DNA of 64,000 bases from CAVYXF01 sp963772335 (lineage in GTDB: Bacteria > Pseudomonadota > Alphaproteobacteria > Rhizobiales > Rhodomicrobiaceae). Shown here in pieces: positions 8,467 through 15,621 of this stretch (position 1 is the stretch's first letter; each line of letters begins with the position of its first letter). A program made the position numbers and the translations under genes. Under the pieces are notes generated by a model. It was given only the letters and a program-made list of their open reading frames with translations, was not told where the DNA came from and searched no databases. The stretch covers positions 806,001-870,000 of the forward strand of contig CAVYXF010000003.1 of the NCBI GenBank assembly GCA_963772335.1, in the 5' to 3' direction.

Positions 8467-9666
8467 TTATTGCTGGCTCTCCGCGGCTGAAGGCTTACGA
8501 CTTGCGAGAAAATCGCCAATCCGCCCTACAGCGCGGTGGATGTTCTCCAGGCTGTTGGCACTCGACAGGCGGATGAAGCCTTTGCCCTCGTCGCCGAAAT
8601 CCGTACCAGCAATCACGGCAACGCCGGCCTCCTCCAGCAGCGCTTTGGCAAGGGCCCGCTCATTCCAGCCGGTGCCGGCAACATTCGGGAAAGCATAGAA
8701 CGCGCCCTTCGGCAGCACGCAGCGCATGCCCGGAATGGCGTTCAGCGCATCGGCGATATAGACGCGCCGCTCATCGAACGCCGCCGTCATCTCACGCACG
8801 CAATCCTGCGGGCCTTCGAGCGCGGCAATGCCCGCCCATTGCGTGGCTGCATTCACGCAGGAATGGCAGTTGGTGGCGAGCTTGCGGACCGTGTCGACCA
8901 GCGTCTTCGGCCAGACGCCATAGCCCATGCGCCAGCCCGTCATGGCATACGTCTTCGACCAGCCGTCGAGGAGGATGACCCGATCGCGCAGGCTCGGATA
9001 ATGCAGAAGGCTTGCATGACGCAGGCCGTCGAAGGTGATCTGGCCGTAAATTTCATCGGCGAGAATGGCGACATCCGGCCAGCGCTCCAGACCCTTGACC
9101 AGCTTCTCGATCTCCTCGGGAGGCGTGACACCGCCGGTCGGATTGGCGGGGGTGTTGAGGATGATCAGGCTGGTTCGCGGCGTGATGCGCGCAAGCAGCT
9201 CATCGGCCGAGAAGGCAAAACCGTTCGCCTCGCGGATCGGCAGACTGACAGGCGTCGCGGGGCTGTATTGGATCAGCGACTTGTAAATCGGGAAGCCCGG
9301 GTCGGGGAAGATGATCTCGCTGCCCTCTTCCGCGAACATCAGTACGGCAAAGAACATCGTTACCTTGCCGCCCGGCACGATGACGATCGTGTCGGGATCG
9401 ACCTCGACACCGAGGCGGCGGTGGATGTCGGCGGCGACCGCCGCGCGCAAAGGCACGATGCCCATAGCGGGCGTATAGCCGTGATGGCCATCGCGCAGCG
9501 CCTTGACGGCGGCTTCGACGATATGGCCGGGCGTCGGAAAATCCGGCTGGCCGATGCCGAGATTGATGATGTCACGGCCTTGGCTTGCCAGCGCCTGGGC
9601 GCGCGCCAGCACCGTGAAGGCATTCTCGTCGCCCAGCCGCTCCAGATTCCGCGCAAGTTGCAGCAC
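8467..9666 (-). CDS. PLP-dependent aminotransferase, class I/II
   Basis: Fold-type I aminotransferase of the aspartate/aromatic family. Visible motifs: DIINLGIGQPDFPTP at the N-terminus, NTPANPTGGV, ADEIYGQITFDG, and LLDGWSKTYAMTGWRMGY with the PLP-binding lysine; C-terminal FIRLSSANS provides the substrate-binding Arg. GTG 9666 is chosen since GGGAGG sits 7 bases upstream and conserved sequence begins right there; a TTG at 9696 is the longer option. Length 399. The amino donor and acceptor cannot be told from sequence. Confidence 0.9.
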   Translation of the reverse strand: MLQLARNLERLGDENAFTVLARAQALASQGRDIINLGIGQPDFPTPGHIVEAAVKALRDGHHGYTPAMGIVPLRAAVAADIHRRLGVEVDPDTIVIVPGGKVTMFFAVLMFAEEGSEIIFPDPGFPIYKSLIQYSPATPVSLPIREANGFAFSADELLARITPRTSLIILNTPANPTGGVTPPEEIEKLVKGLERWPDVAILADEIYGQITFDGLRHASLLHYPSLRDRVILLDGWSKTYAMTGWRMGYGVWPKTLVDTVRKLATNCHSCVNAATQWAGIAALEGPQDCVREMTAAFDERRVYIADALNAIPGMRCVLPKGAFYAFPNVAGTGWNERALAKALLEEAGVAVIAGTDFGDEGKGFIRLSSANSLENIHRAVGRIGDFLASRKPSAAESQQ

Positions 9667-9749
9667 GGGGGTTCCTCCCTGATCGTTTGCTGCCAATCAA
9701 AGGCGGAAAACCGGCGCGCGGTCAAGCGGAGGAGGTGTTGTGCGGGCGT

Positions 9750-10580
9750 TCAGCGCGACGGGGCGGCCGGTCCCTCGGAATGCGCAGCATCGGGCATGTC
9801 TTCGATGACTGATGTGGCAATTGAACCGGCGTCCTGTGTGTGCGGAATGGTGGCCGTCACAGGCGCGCGCATCTCGAACCAGCGGCCTTGCGGGAACATC
9901 CGCTCGCGGAAGAACTGGGTGACCTGATTGGGGCGCATGATGCGCAGGAAATCGGCAGCGGAGGGCGCCATCGCCAGCACGATGAAAAGCGCAGCCAGCA
10001 TAGTGCTCGACGCGCGGATCGAGCGCCGGTCGAACAGCTTCAGCGCCGTACCGAAGGAGCGCTTGAGATGCGCACCAGTAATATCGACGGCGTAGATCTC
10101 GTCCAGCGTCAGATGGATGAGGTAGCCGAAGAACACGAACAGCCCGGCCATCCACGCGACCAGCGGCTCGCGGCCGATACCATAGGTCAGTAGCACGGCG
10201 GTAAGCACCATAAAGAACAGTCCGGCCAGGATGGAATGGAAGATGCCGCGGTGGTTGGTGCGTGCTTCGAAGAGATGATAGAGGCCATAGCGGATTGCGC
10301 AGAACACACCCAGCCAAATGATCCAGAGCTCGATGATCGAATAGCTGGCCTTGAAGTTGAACAGCACGATGAAGGCCAGCACCAGCCCAAGCCCGGTGAA
10401 TAGCGAGCGTGCGGGCACGGTTTTCTCCAGATCGATGTCGGGCAGCACGCTGCCGACGACACCGGCCATAGTAAGGGTGAGCAGTTCGCTCGACGGCACG
10501 ACATCGGCGGCGTAGGTCGCCGATGCCGCGAGCCCAGCGCCGACCGCCCCCCAGCCGAGATGTGTCGCGAAATCCGCCAT
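9750..10580 (-). CDS. YdjM-like membrane-bound metal-dependent hydrolase (DUF457)
   Basis: Integral membrane protein with about six hydrophobic spans and the His/Asp pattern of the YdjM/DUF457 family: FATHLGWG at the N-terminus, VLPDIDLEKTV, NHRGIFHS and GYLIHLTLDEI. These conserved His and Asp residues would bind a metal within the membrane. The C-terminal 90 residues form a soluble tail not typical of the short family members. It lies alone on the minus strand upstream of the aminotransferase (84-base gap). The substrate is unknown. Confidence 0.8.
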   Translation of the reverse strand: MADFATHLGWGAVGAGLAASATYAADVVPSSELLTLTMAGVVGSVLPDIDLEKTVPARSLFTGLGLVLAFIVLFNFKASYSIIELWIIWLGVFCAIRYGLYHLFEARTNHRGIFHSILAGLFFMVLTAVLLTYGIGREPLVAWMAGLFVFFGYLIHLTLDEIYAVDITGAHLKRSFGTALKLFDRRSIRASSTMLAALFIVLAMAPSAADFLRIMRPNQVTQFFRERMFPQGRWFEMRAPVTATIPHTQDAGSIATSVIEDMPDAAHSEGPAAPSR

Positions 10581-10756
10581 GAGCCATCCCTCTCTCTCTG
10601 TAAAAGTGGCCGGAGGTTAGGCGATTCGAGCAGAGGCGCTGCGCGGGCTGCGGCGGTCATACACAGGAAAGGGCATCGTCGAGCCGGCAATGCCAATGCA
10701 CGCATTCGCGATCTCACGGACCACAGGTGTGAAAGGCCGCGCCGCTGCCGAAGAAA

Positions 10757-11608
10757 TTATGCCGGCGGATGCGCAAGCGGCATGCCTGGAGCGGCGCGCG
10801 CCGCCAGATCCGTGAAAAACGCGCTCAGCTTCATGCCCTCGCGCGCGCCGCGTGCAGCGGCGGTCTCATTACAGGCCGAGATGATGCCGGTTTCCCAGCT
10901 AGAGCGGGCATGGCCGATGCGAGCCGACGCCGCGCTGACCGTCACGGCGGCAATGCGTCGCCGATCGAGCGCCGGCAGGCACGAGATCCCAGCATCGTCC
11001 GCACCGACGCCTGCATCGTTGAAGGCGGCAGCGAGCACATCCGGGCCGATTGCGCTCGCCGGATTACGGCCAAGCAGCGCGCCATGCGAGCCGCTGACCA
11101 GAATGGTTCCGGCATCGCCGGGTTTGACGAGCGCGTTTGAATCAATGGCCCAGATTTGCGGGAACTCCGCCCGAAGTAGCAGCCGACCCTCGCTAACGCC
11201 CTTGAGCTGCCCGCTACACACCTCGCCTTTTTTCATCCGCTCCGCACACAGGCCTGCTGCCTGCCCCACAGCACAGCCTAGCCGCGCAGCCGGCTCGTTC
11301 ACATAGCTGACGATGCCGCGCGCATAGAGGTCGACGCCATCACCAATGCGTGCGCTGCGGTAGTCCACCGTCGCCCCAGCCAGCCCCAGCGCCTCCAACA
11401 GGCCTAGCCCCTCGATGCCGGCCGCATCGAGCCCGACCCCGGCGTCGCTGAAGATCACGCCGCGAAGCGCACCCCGTCCCGCCACGGAAGCGGGAAAGAG
11501 GCCGCCATGCGAGGCCGCGACCACCACCGAGCCTGAATGGACATCCGTGAGCTGGGCGACGCTGTCCAGCACGATTACGCGGGGTTTGTCTTCGTCGCCA
11601 ATGGGCAT
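10757..11608 (-). CDS. Unknown protein with two tandem copies of one domain
   Basis: 283 residues, no signal peptide or membrane span. The chain holds two diverged repeats. Copy one (about residues 25-125) has VVVAASHGG, FSDAGVGLDAAGI, TVDYRSARIGDG and GIVSYVNEPAARLG. Copy two (about 165-265) has ILVSGSHGA, FNDAGVGADDAGI, AVTVSAASARIGHA and GIISACNETAAARG. The shared motifs SHG(G/A), DAGVGxDxAGI, SARIG and GI(V/I)SxxNExAA suggest a conserved ligand or catalytic site in each half. I do not recognise the family. ATG 11608 starts just before the first conserved segment. Palindromic repeats lie about 100 bases upstream. Confidence 0.75.
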   Translation of the reverse strand: MPIGDEDKPRVIVLDSVAQLTDVHSGSVVVAASHGGLFPASVAGRGALRGVIFSDAGVGLDAAGIEGLGLLEALGLAGATVDYRSARIGDGVDLYARGIVSYVNEPAARLGCAVGQAAGLCAERMKKGEVCSGQLKGVSEGRLLLRAEFPQIWAIDSNALVKPGDAGTILVSGSHGALLGRNPASAIGPDVLAAAFNDAGVGADDAGISCLPALDRRRIAAVTVSAASARIGHARSSWETGIISACNETAAARGAREGMKLSAFFTDLAARAAPGMPLAHPPA

Positions 11609-11705
11609 GGGCGTGTCCCGGCCGAGACTTCCAGATTGGCCTTGCCGATAGTATCACTATTCTGATGGCTTTATTCGACAAGCGACACGAGCGAAAGGCA
11701 TTTTG

Positions 11706-11730
11706 TTCTATAGACCATAAATTCTATAGA
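11706..11730. promoter_or_regulatory. Tandem TTCTATAGA palindromes upstream of the duplicated unknown gene
   Basis: TTCTATAGA occurs at 11706-11714 and again at 11722-11730, 16 bases apart, in an AT-rich stretch of otherwise GC-rich DNA. Each copy contains the palindrome TCTATAGA. They lie 98-122 bases before the minus-strand start at 11608, so they could be paired operator sites. Nothing else was recognised in the gene-free 11609-11907. Confidence 0.35.
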
Positions 11731-11907
11731 ATGAGCACCCTTCCAGCCATGGACTAAACTTATTCAGAGCTCGACATCCCAAATCACCGCGAACGAGACG
11801 AACGCGCGACCTGGACAAATCGCGAACATGGGCGATGTTCCCGATTCGACCCTCGTTTGTTTAAGCATGGGGCTATTGCGCTCAACGAAGGCCTCAGCCC
11901 CTCGGAA

Positions 11908-12648
11908 CTATGCGCCGAAAAACCGGTAGGCCTGGAAACCGATCGCCAGCGCCGCGACCGCGAGGCCAACGCCTGCCAGCACTTTCCAGCGCAGATTGCC
12001 TTGCGCCTCGAGGAACGCAACACGCTCCGGCGCGAGCTCTGGCGCATCCCAGGCCGGCTCGTCTTGAGTAAGCGCGCGCAGGCCGCGGCCGGCTTCCACG
12101 ACGCCATTATCGGTCAGCGCAGCGCCCGCCCGCTTGGCGATCTCGGCGGCGATGGCATTGAACGGCATGGCCGGATCGGGTGAGTTGGTGAGCATATAGC
12201 CGAGCGTGACGCGCTGCCCATCCTTTTTGACCAGCGAGGCGGAGCGGACACTCACCGGCAGGATGAAATAGCGGTAGATTTCTCCGCGCGTCTCGACCGT
12301 TGCAATATCGCTATAGGCGATCTCGCTCTCCGAATACGGAAAGAGCGGTGAAGGCCCGCGCCAGTTCGGCAGCACCAGATGCACCTTGTCGGGACCGAGC
12401 TCGACCCGCGAATGCGATGCCGAGAACAGGAAGACCCCGGCGTAGACCGCCAGTATGCCAGCCAACCCGAACATCAGCACGAAGATCACGGCATCGAGCG
12501 GCAAATGGTGCCGCGCCAGCCAGATCGTCCCGGCGAACGCATTCACCATGAACAGCACGACCAGGAGGAAGGCGATGCTGAGCACGCTTTGATAGCCGAG
12601 GCCCGGCTTGAAGCGCCTCGCGCTAGCGACTGCCTCTGCGTTTGCCAT
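11908..12648 (-). CDS. Membrane protein with three spans, unknown function
   Basis: 246 residues from ATG 12648, which has GGAGA upstream; the longer frame to 12720 adds only a basic, unlikely extension. Two adjacent hydrophobic helices near the N-terminus (VLSIAFLLVVLFMVNAF and AVIFVLMFGLAGILAVYAGV), a soluble middle with a PH-like beta-rich character (SRVELGPDKVHLVLP ... YSDIATVETRGEIYRYF) and one C-terminal helix. The middle resembles the bacterial PH domain that often follows paired membrane helices, but this is inference. Cytoplasmic membrane protein; no partner evident. Confidence 0.7.
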   Translation of the reverse strand: MANAEAVASARRFKPGLGYQSVLSIAFLLVVLFMVNAFAGTIWLARHHLPLDAVIFVLMFGLAGILAVYAGVFLFSASHSRVELGPDKVHLVLPNWRGPSPLFPYSESEIAYSDIATVETRGEIYRYFILPVSVRSASLVKKDGQRVTLGYMLTNSPDPAMPFNAIAAEIAKRAGAALTDNGVVEAGRGLRALTQDEPAWDAPELAPERVAFLEAQGNLRWKVLAGVGLAVAALAIGFQAYRFFGA

Positions 12649-12747
12649 GCCCCATCTCCGCTGCGTAGCTGACGCGGCCCGCGCCACTCTCAAGCGAGCA
12701 AGGTAAGCGACGGCCTCCATGGGTCAAGCCGAAAAGCCGCGGGCTGC

Positions 12748-12771
12748 AGGAGCAGGGGCGCGCGCCTGCTC
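12748..12771. terminator. GC-rich hairpin between crotonase and membrane-protein genes
   Basis: GGAGCAGG pairs with CCTGCTCC around an 8-base GC loop. No T run follows on either strand, so it could be a Rho-independent terminator of poor quality or a processing stem for the minus-strand crotonase transcript, which ends at 12789. Confidence 0.3.
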
Positions 12772-12788
12772 CCGTCAAAGACGGAATA

Positions 12789-13556
12789 TCAGCGCCCTTG
12801 CCAGTTCGGCTTGCGCTTGGCGAGAAAGGCCTCCAGCCCCTCGCGGAAATCGGCGCTCATGAAGCATTGGGTGACAAGGTCGTGGTCGTCACGCCGGCCC
12901 TGGCGCAGGCGGCGCAACGTCTCCTTTGTCGCGCGGATGGTGAGCGGGGCATGCCCCGCCACGGTCTGCGCCAGCTCGCTTGCGCGTGCCATCAAGCCGG
13001 CATGATCCGGCAGCACCTCCGCAAAAAGCCCGATCGCCTTCGCGGTGTCGGCATCGACGAGCTTTGCCGTCAGCATCAGCTCCATCACCCGCCCGGCCCC
13101 AATCATCGCGACCAGCCGGTTGACATTGGCAAGCGACAGGCAATTGCCGAGCGTACGCGCGACGGGAATGCCGAACACGGCATTTTGCGCCGCGATGCGC
13201 AGATCGCAGGCGACCGCCAGCGCGGCCGCACCGCCCGTGCAGGCCCCGGCAATAGCGGCGATGGTCGGCACCGGGCAGGTCTCGACCGCGGTTAGTACCG
13301 CCTCGATCCGCTCCTCATAGCCAAGCGCGTCCTCGTCCCTGCGGAAGTCACGGAACAGCGAAATATCCGTCCCCGCGCCGAAAGCGCGCTCGCCCGCCCC
13401 GGTGATGATCAGCGCCTTTACGCTATCATCGCTGCTTGGTGAGGCGCAGATCTCGGCGATGCGGTCATACATCTCGAAGGTGAGCGCGTTGCGCGCTTCC
13501 GGGCGGTTCAACGTCACCCGTCCAATGCCGCCCTCGACCTCATAGAGAATGCTCAT
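12789..13556 (-). CDS. Enoyl-CoA hydratase/isomerase family protein (crotonase)
   Basis: Acyl-CoA-handling enzyme of the crotonase superfamily, 255 residues from ATG 13556 (MSILYEVEGGIGRVTLNRPEARN). The oxyanion-hole segments are visible: ERAFGAGTDISLF and IAGACTGGAAALAVACDLRIA. The position usually held by catalytic Glu in true hydratases is not clearly conserved (GIPVARTLGN), so the reaction could be isomerisation, hydration or hydrolysis of an acyl-CoA. The longer frame to 13667 has no family-like sequence. It is a single gene on the minus strand. Confidence 0.88.
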   Translation of the reverse strand: MSILYEVEGGIGRVTLNRPEARNALTFEMYDRIAEICASPSSDDSVKALIITGAGERAFGAGTDISLFRDFRRDEDALGYEERIEAVLTAVETCPVPTIAAIAGACTGGAAALAVACDLRIAAQNAVFGIPVARTLGNCLSLANVNRLVAMIGAGRVMELMLTAKLVDADTAKAIGLFAEVLPDHAGLMARASELAQTVAGHAPLTIRATKETLRRLRQGRRDDHDLVTQCFMSADFREGLEAFLAKRKPNWQGR

Positions 13557-13661
13557 GTCTCGATTCCTCACTGGACAATGCCCGTGCTGGCTGGAGCGCA
13601 CCAAGGATGAACGCCCTTGCCTTCCGATGATATAATCGGGAAAGCTAATAGCGAGAACCTG

Positions 13662-13775
13662 ATGCAAAGCTACGATGCAATCGTGATCGGCGTTGGCGGC
13701 ATGGGCTCGTCAGCGCCAGCACGCTGGGCGGAAGCAAGGCGGTCTGCGTCGTAATTTCTGACCACTACACTCAAC
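13662..13775 (+). pseudogene. Decayed 5' remnant of an FAD-dependent oxidoreductase (SolA/sarcosine oxidase type)
   Basis: The first 17 codons read MQSYDAIVIGVGGMGSS, a textbook Rossmann GxGxxG start of the N-methyltryptophan/sarcosine oxidase family. The frame then breaks: the continuation appears one frame on as ASTLGGSKAVCVV, matching the following beta strand, and the original frame stops at 13752-13754. Nothing of the remaining ~350 residues follows before paoA. So this is a truncated, frameshifted fossil of a gene that once stood here. Confidence 0.6.
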
Positions 13776-13943
13776 TATTACTTCAACAAAATTTGCCTTG
13801 CCCGGCTTTCCGGGAACCGGCTTCGCCCCACAAAACTTCAACTTGCATTCGGGCGCTCTCGCACGCCGAGGAGAGGCCGGATTTGATTGCTCGCGCGCCA
13901 AATACGTCTCGGCCGTGAGCCCGCATCGCAAAGGGATCAGCCC

Positions 13944-14600
13944 ATGTCCTTCCGAAAATCGTCATCCCATGACGCCGCCGCAGGCAACGCCGCGTCTGCT
14001 GAGCGCAAGCTGAATGTCAGCCGGCGCGGCTTTCTTTCCGGTTCGGCCGCCATTGTCAGCACGCCGCTTCTGCTGAACGGGATGAGCGGCGAAGCCCATG
14101 CCCAGGTCGTCGCCCCCGATCCGCGCGCCCCGATGAAACTCGAGCTGACCGTCAACGGCAAAACCCATCAGCTCAGCCTCGACAGCCGCACCACCTTGCT
14201 CGATACGCTGCGCGAGCATATCGGCCTCACCGGGTCAAAGAAGGGCTGCGACCACGGTCAGTGCGGCGCCTGCACGGTGCTGATCGACGGCCAGCGCCAG
14301 CTCTCCTGCCTGACGCTCGCCGCCTCGGCCGCCGGCCAGGAGGTGACGACGATCGAGGGCCTCGCCGGTCCGAATGGCCAGCTTCATCCCATGCAGCAGG
14401 CCTTCATCGACAACGACGCCTTCCAATGCGGCTACTGCACGCCGGGCCAAATTATGTCCGCGGTTGCCTGCGTCAAGGAGGGCCATGCCGCCGATCCGGC
14501 CCAGATCCGCGAATATATGAGCGGCAATCTGTGCCGCTGCGCCGCCTATCCCAACATCGTTGCCGCCATCGAGCAGGCAAAGCAAAATATGGAGGCGTGA
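13944..14600 (+). CDS. paoA: Periplasmic aldehyde oxidoreductase, [2Fe-2S] subunit
   Basis: Small iron-sulfur subunit of a xanthine-oxidase-family aldehyde oxidoreductase exported to the periplasm. It has a Tat signal (SRRGFLSG, then a hydrophobic run, cleavage near AHA). Two cluster-binding sets follow: the plant-type ferredoxin site CDHGQCGACTVLIDG with a later SCL, and the C-terminal CGYCTPGQ ... CRCAAY. ATG 13944 begins the Tat region; upstream in-frame sequence is not protein-like. It is the first gene of paoABC; only three bases separate it from paoB. Electrons pass from the Moco subunit through this one. Confidence 0.93.
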   Translation: MSFRKSSSHDAAAGNAASAERKLNVSRRGFLSGSAAIVSTPLLLNGMSGEAHAQVVAPDPRAPMKLELTVNGKTHQLSLDSRTTLLDTLREHIGLTGSKKGCDHGQCGACTVLIDGQRQLSCLTLAASAAGQEVTTIEGLAGPNGQLHPMQQAFIDNDAFQCGYCTPGQIMSAVACVKEGHAADPAQIREYMSGNLCRCAAYPNIVAAIEQAKQNMEA

Positions 14601-14603
14601 GCC

Positions 14604-15620
14604 ATGGACCCGTTCATCTATTCACGTCCCGATACGCCCGACGCTGCCGTCCAGCAAGGCGCCGTCCAGGCCGACGCTCACATTACCGCTTCGGTGCAGT
14701 TCCTCGCCGGCGGGACGACGCTCATCGACCTGATGAAGCTGAGCGTGATGCGCCCTTCCCATGTCGTGGACATCAAGAAGCTGAATCAGGATGATCTGCG
14801 CCGCATCTCGGCATCTCCGGATGGTTTACGGCTGGGCGCATTGGTGACGATGGCCGAAGCCGCCGACCACTCGGCCATCAAGCGCGACTACCCAGTCCTC
14901 AGCCAATCGCTGCAGCTCGCCGCAAGCGCCCAACTGCGCAATATGGCCAGCCTCGGCGGCAATGTGCTACAGCGCACGCGGTGCTACTACTTCCGCGATG
15001 TCACCTATGCGAAATGCAACAAGCGCAATCCCGGCTCGGGCTGCCAGGCGCTGGAAAGCTTCAACCGCCAGCATGCGGTACTCGGCACGTCCGAGCAATG
15101 CATCGCGACCTATCCCGGCGACTGGGCGCAGGCGCTGATCGCGCTCGATGCTCAGGTGGAAACGCTGCGCCGTAACGGCCCGCGCAAGCTGGCCTTCGCC
15201 GATCTGCACAAAGAGCCGGGAACGACACCGCATGTCGAGACGGCTTTGGAGCCGGGCGAGCTGATCACCGGCTTCTTCATCCCCGCCGGGCCGCATACCC
15301 GCCGCTCGCTCTATCTGAAGGTCCGCGACCGGGAATCCTATGAGTTCGCCCTCGCTTCGGCGGCGGTTGCGCTCGACATGGACGGCGACAAGGTTCGCGG
15401 CGCACGCCTTGCGCTAGGCGGCATCGCCACCAGGCCGTGGCGTGCAAGCGAAGCCGAGCAGATGCTGGTCGGCAAAACGCTCGACGAGATGACGGCGCGC
15501 CAGGCTGCCGATGCCGCACTGAAGGGGGCCAAGGGCCGAGAGAACAACGCCTTCAAGATTCCGCTCGCCAAGGAAACTATCGTCCGCGCTCTGCTTCAAG
15601 CGCGCGCTCTGGAGATTTGA
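14604..15620 (+). CDS. paoB: Periplasmic aldehyde oxidoreductase, FAD subunit
   Basis: FAD-binding middle subunit of the molybdenum hydroxylase. The N-terminal half has the PCMH-type FAD site (FLAGGTTLIDLMKL, LRLGALVTMAEAA, AASAQLRNMASLGGNVLQRTRC); the CO-dehydrogenase flavoprotein C-terminal domain follows. Between them CYYF, YAKCNKRNPGSGCQAL and TSEQCIATYPGD supply cysteines in the arrangement of the extra [4Fe-4S] cluster described for PaoB of Escherichia coli. It has no signal peptide and probably rides out with PaoA's Tat signal. One base separates it from paoC. Confidence 0.92.
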   Translation: MDPFIYSRPDTPDAAVQQGAVQADAHITASVQFLAGGTTLIDLMKLSVMRPSHVVDIKKLNQDDLRRISASPDGLRLGALVTMAEAADHSAIKRDYPVLSQSLQLAASAQLRNMASLGGNVLQRTRCYYFRDVTYAKCNKRNPGSGCQALESFNRQHAVLGTSEQCIATYPGDWAQALIALDAQVETLRRNGPRKLAFADLHKEPGTTPHVETALEPGELITGFFIPAGPHTRRSLYLKVRDRESYEFALASAAVALDMDGDKVRGARLALGGIATRPWRASEAEQMLVGKTLDEMTARQAADAALKGAKGRENNAFKIPLAKETIVRALLQARALEI

Positions 15621-15621
15621 C

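Noticed and set aside
8536..9927. 463-codon plus-strand frame opposite the aminotransferase
   Set aside because: The minus-strand aminotransferase is certain from its PLP motifs, so this frame is a shadow.
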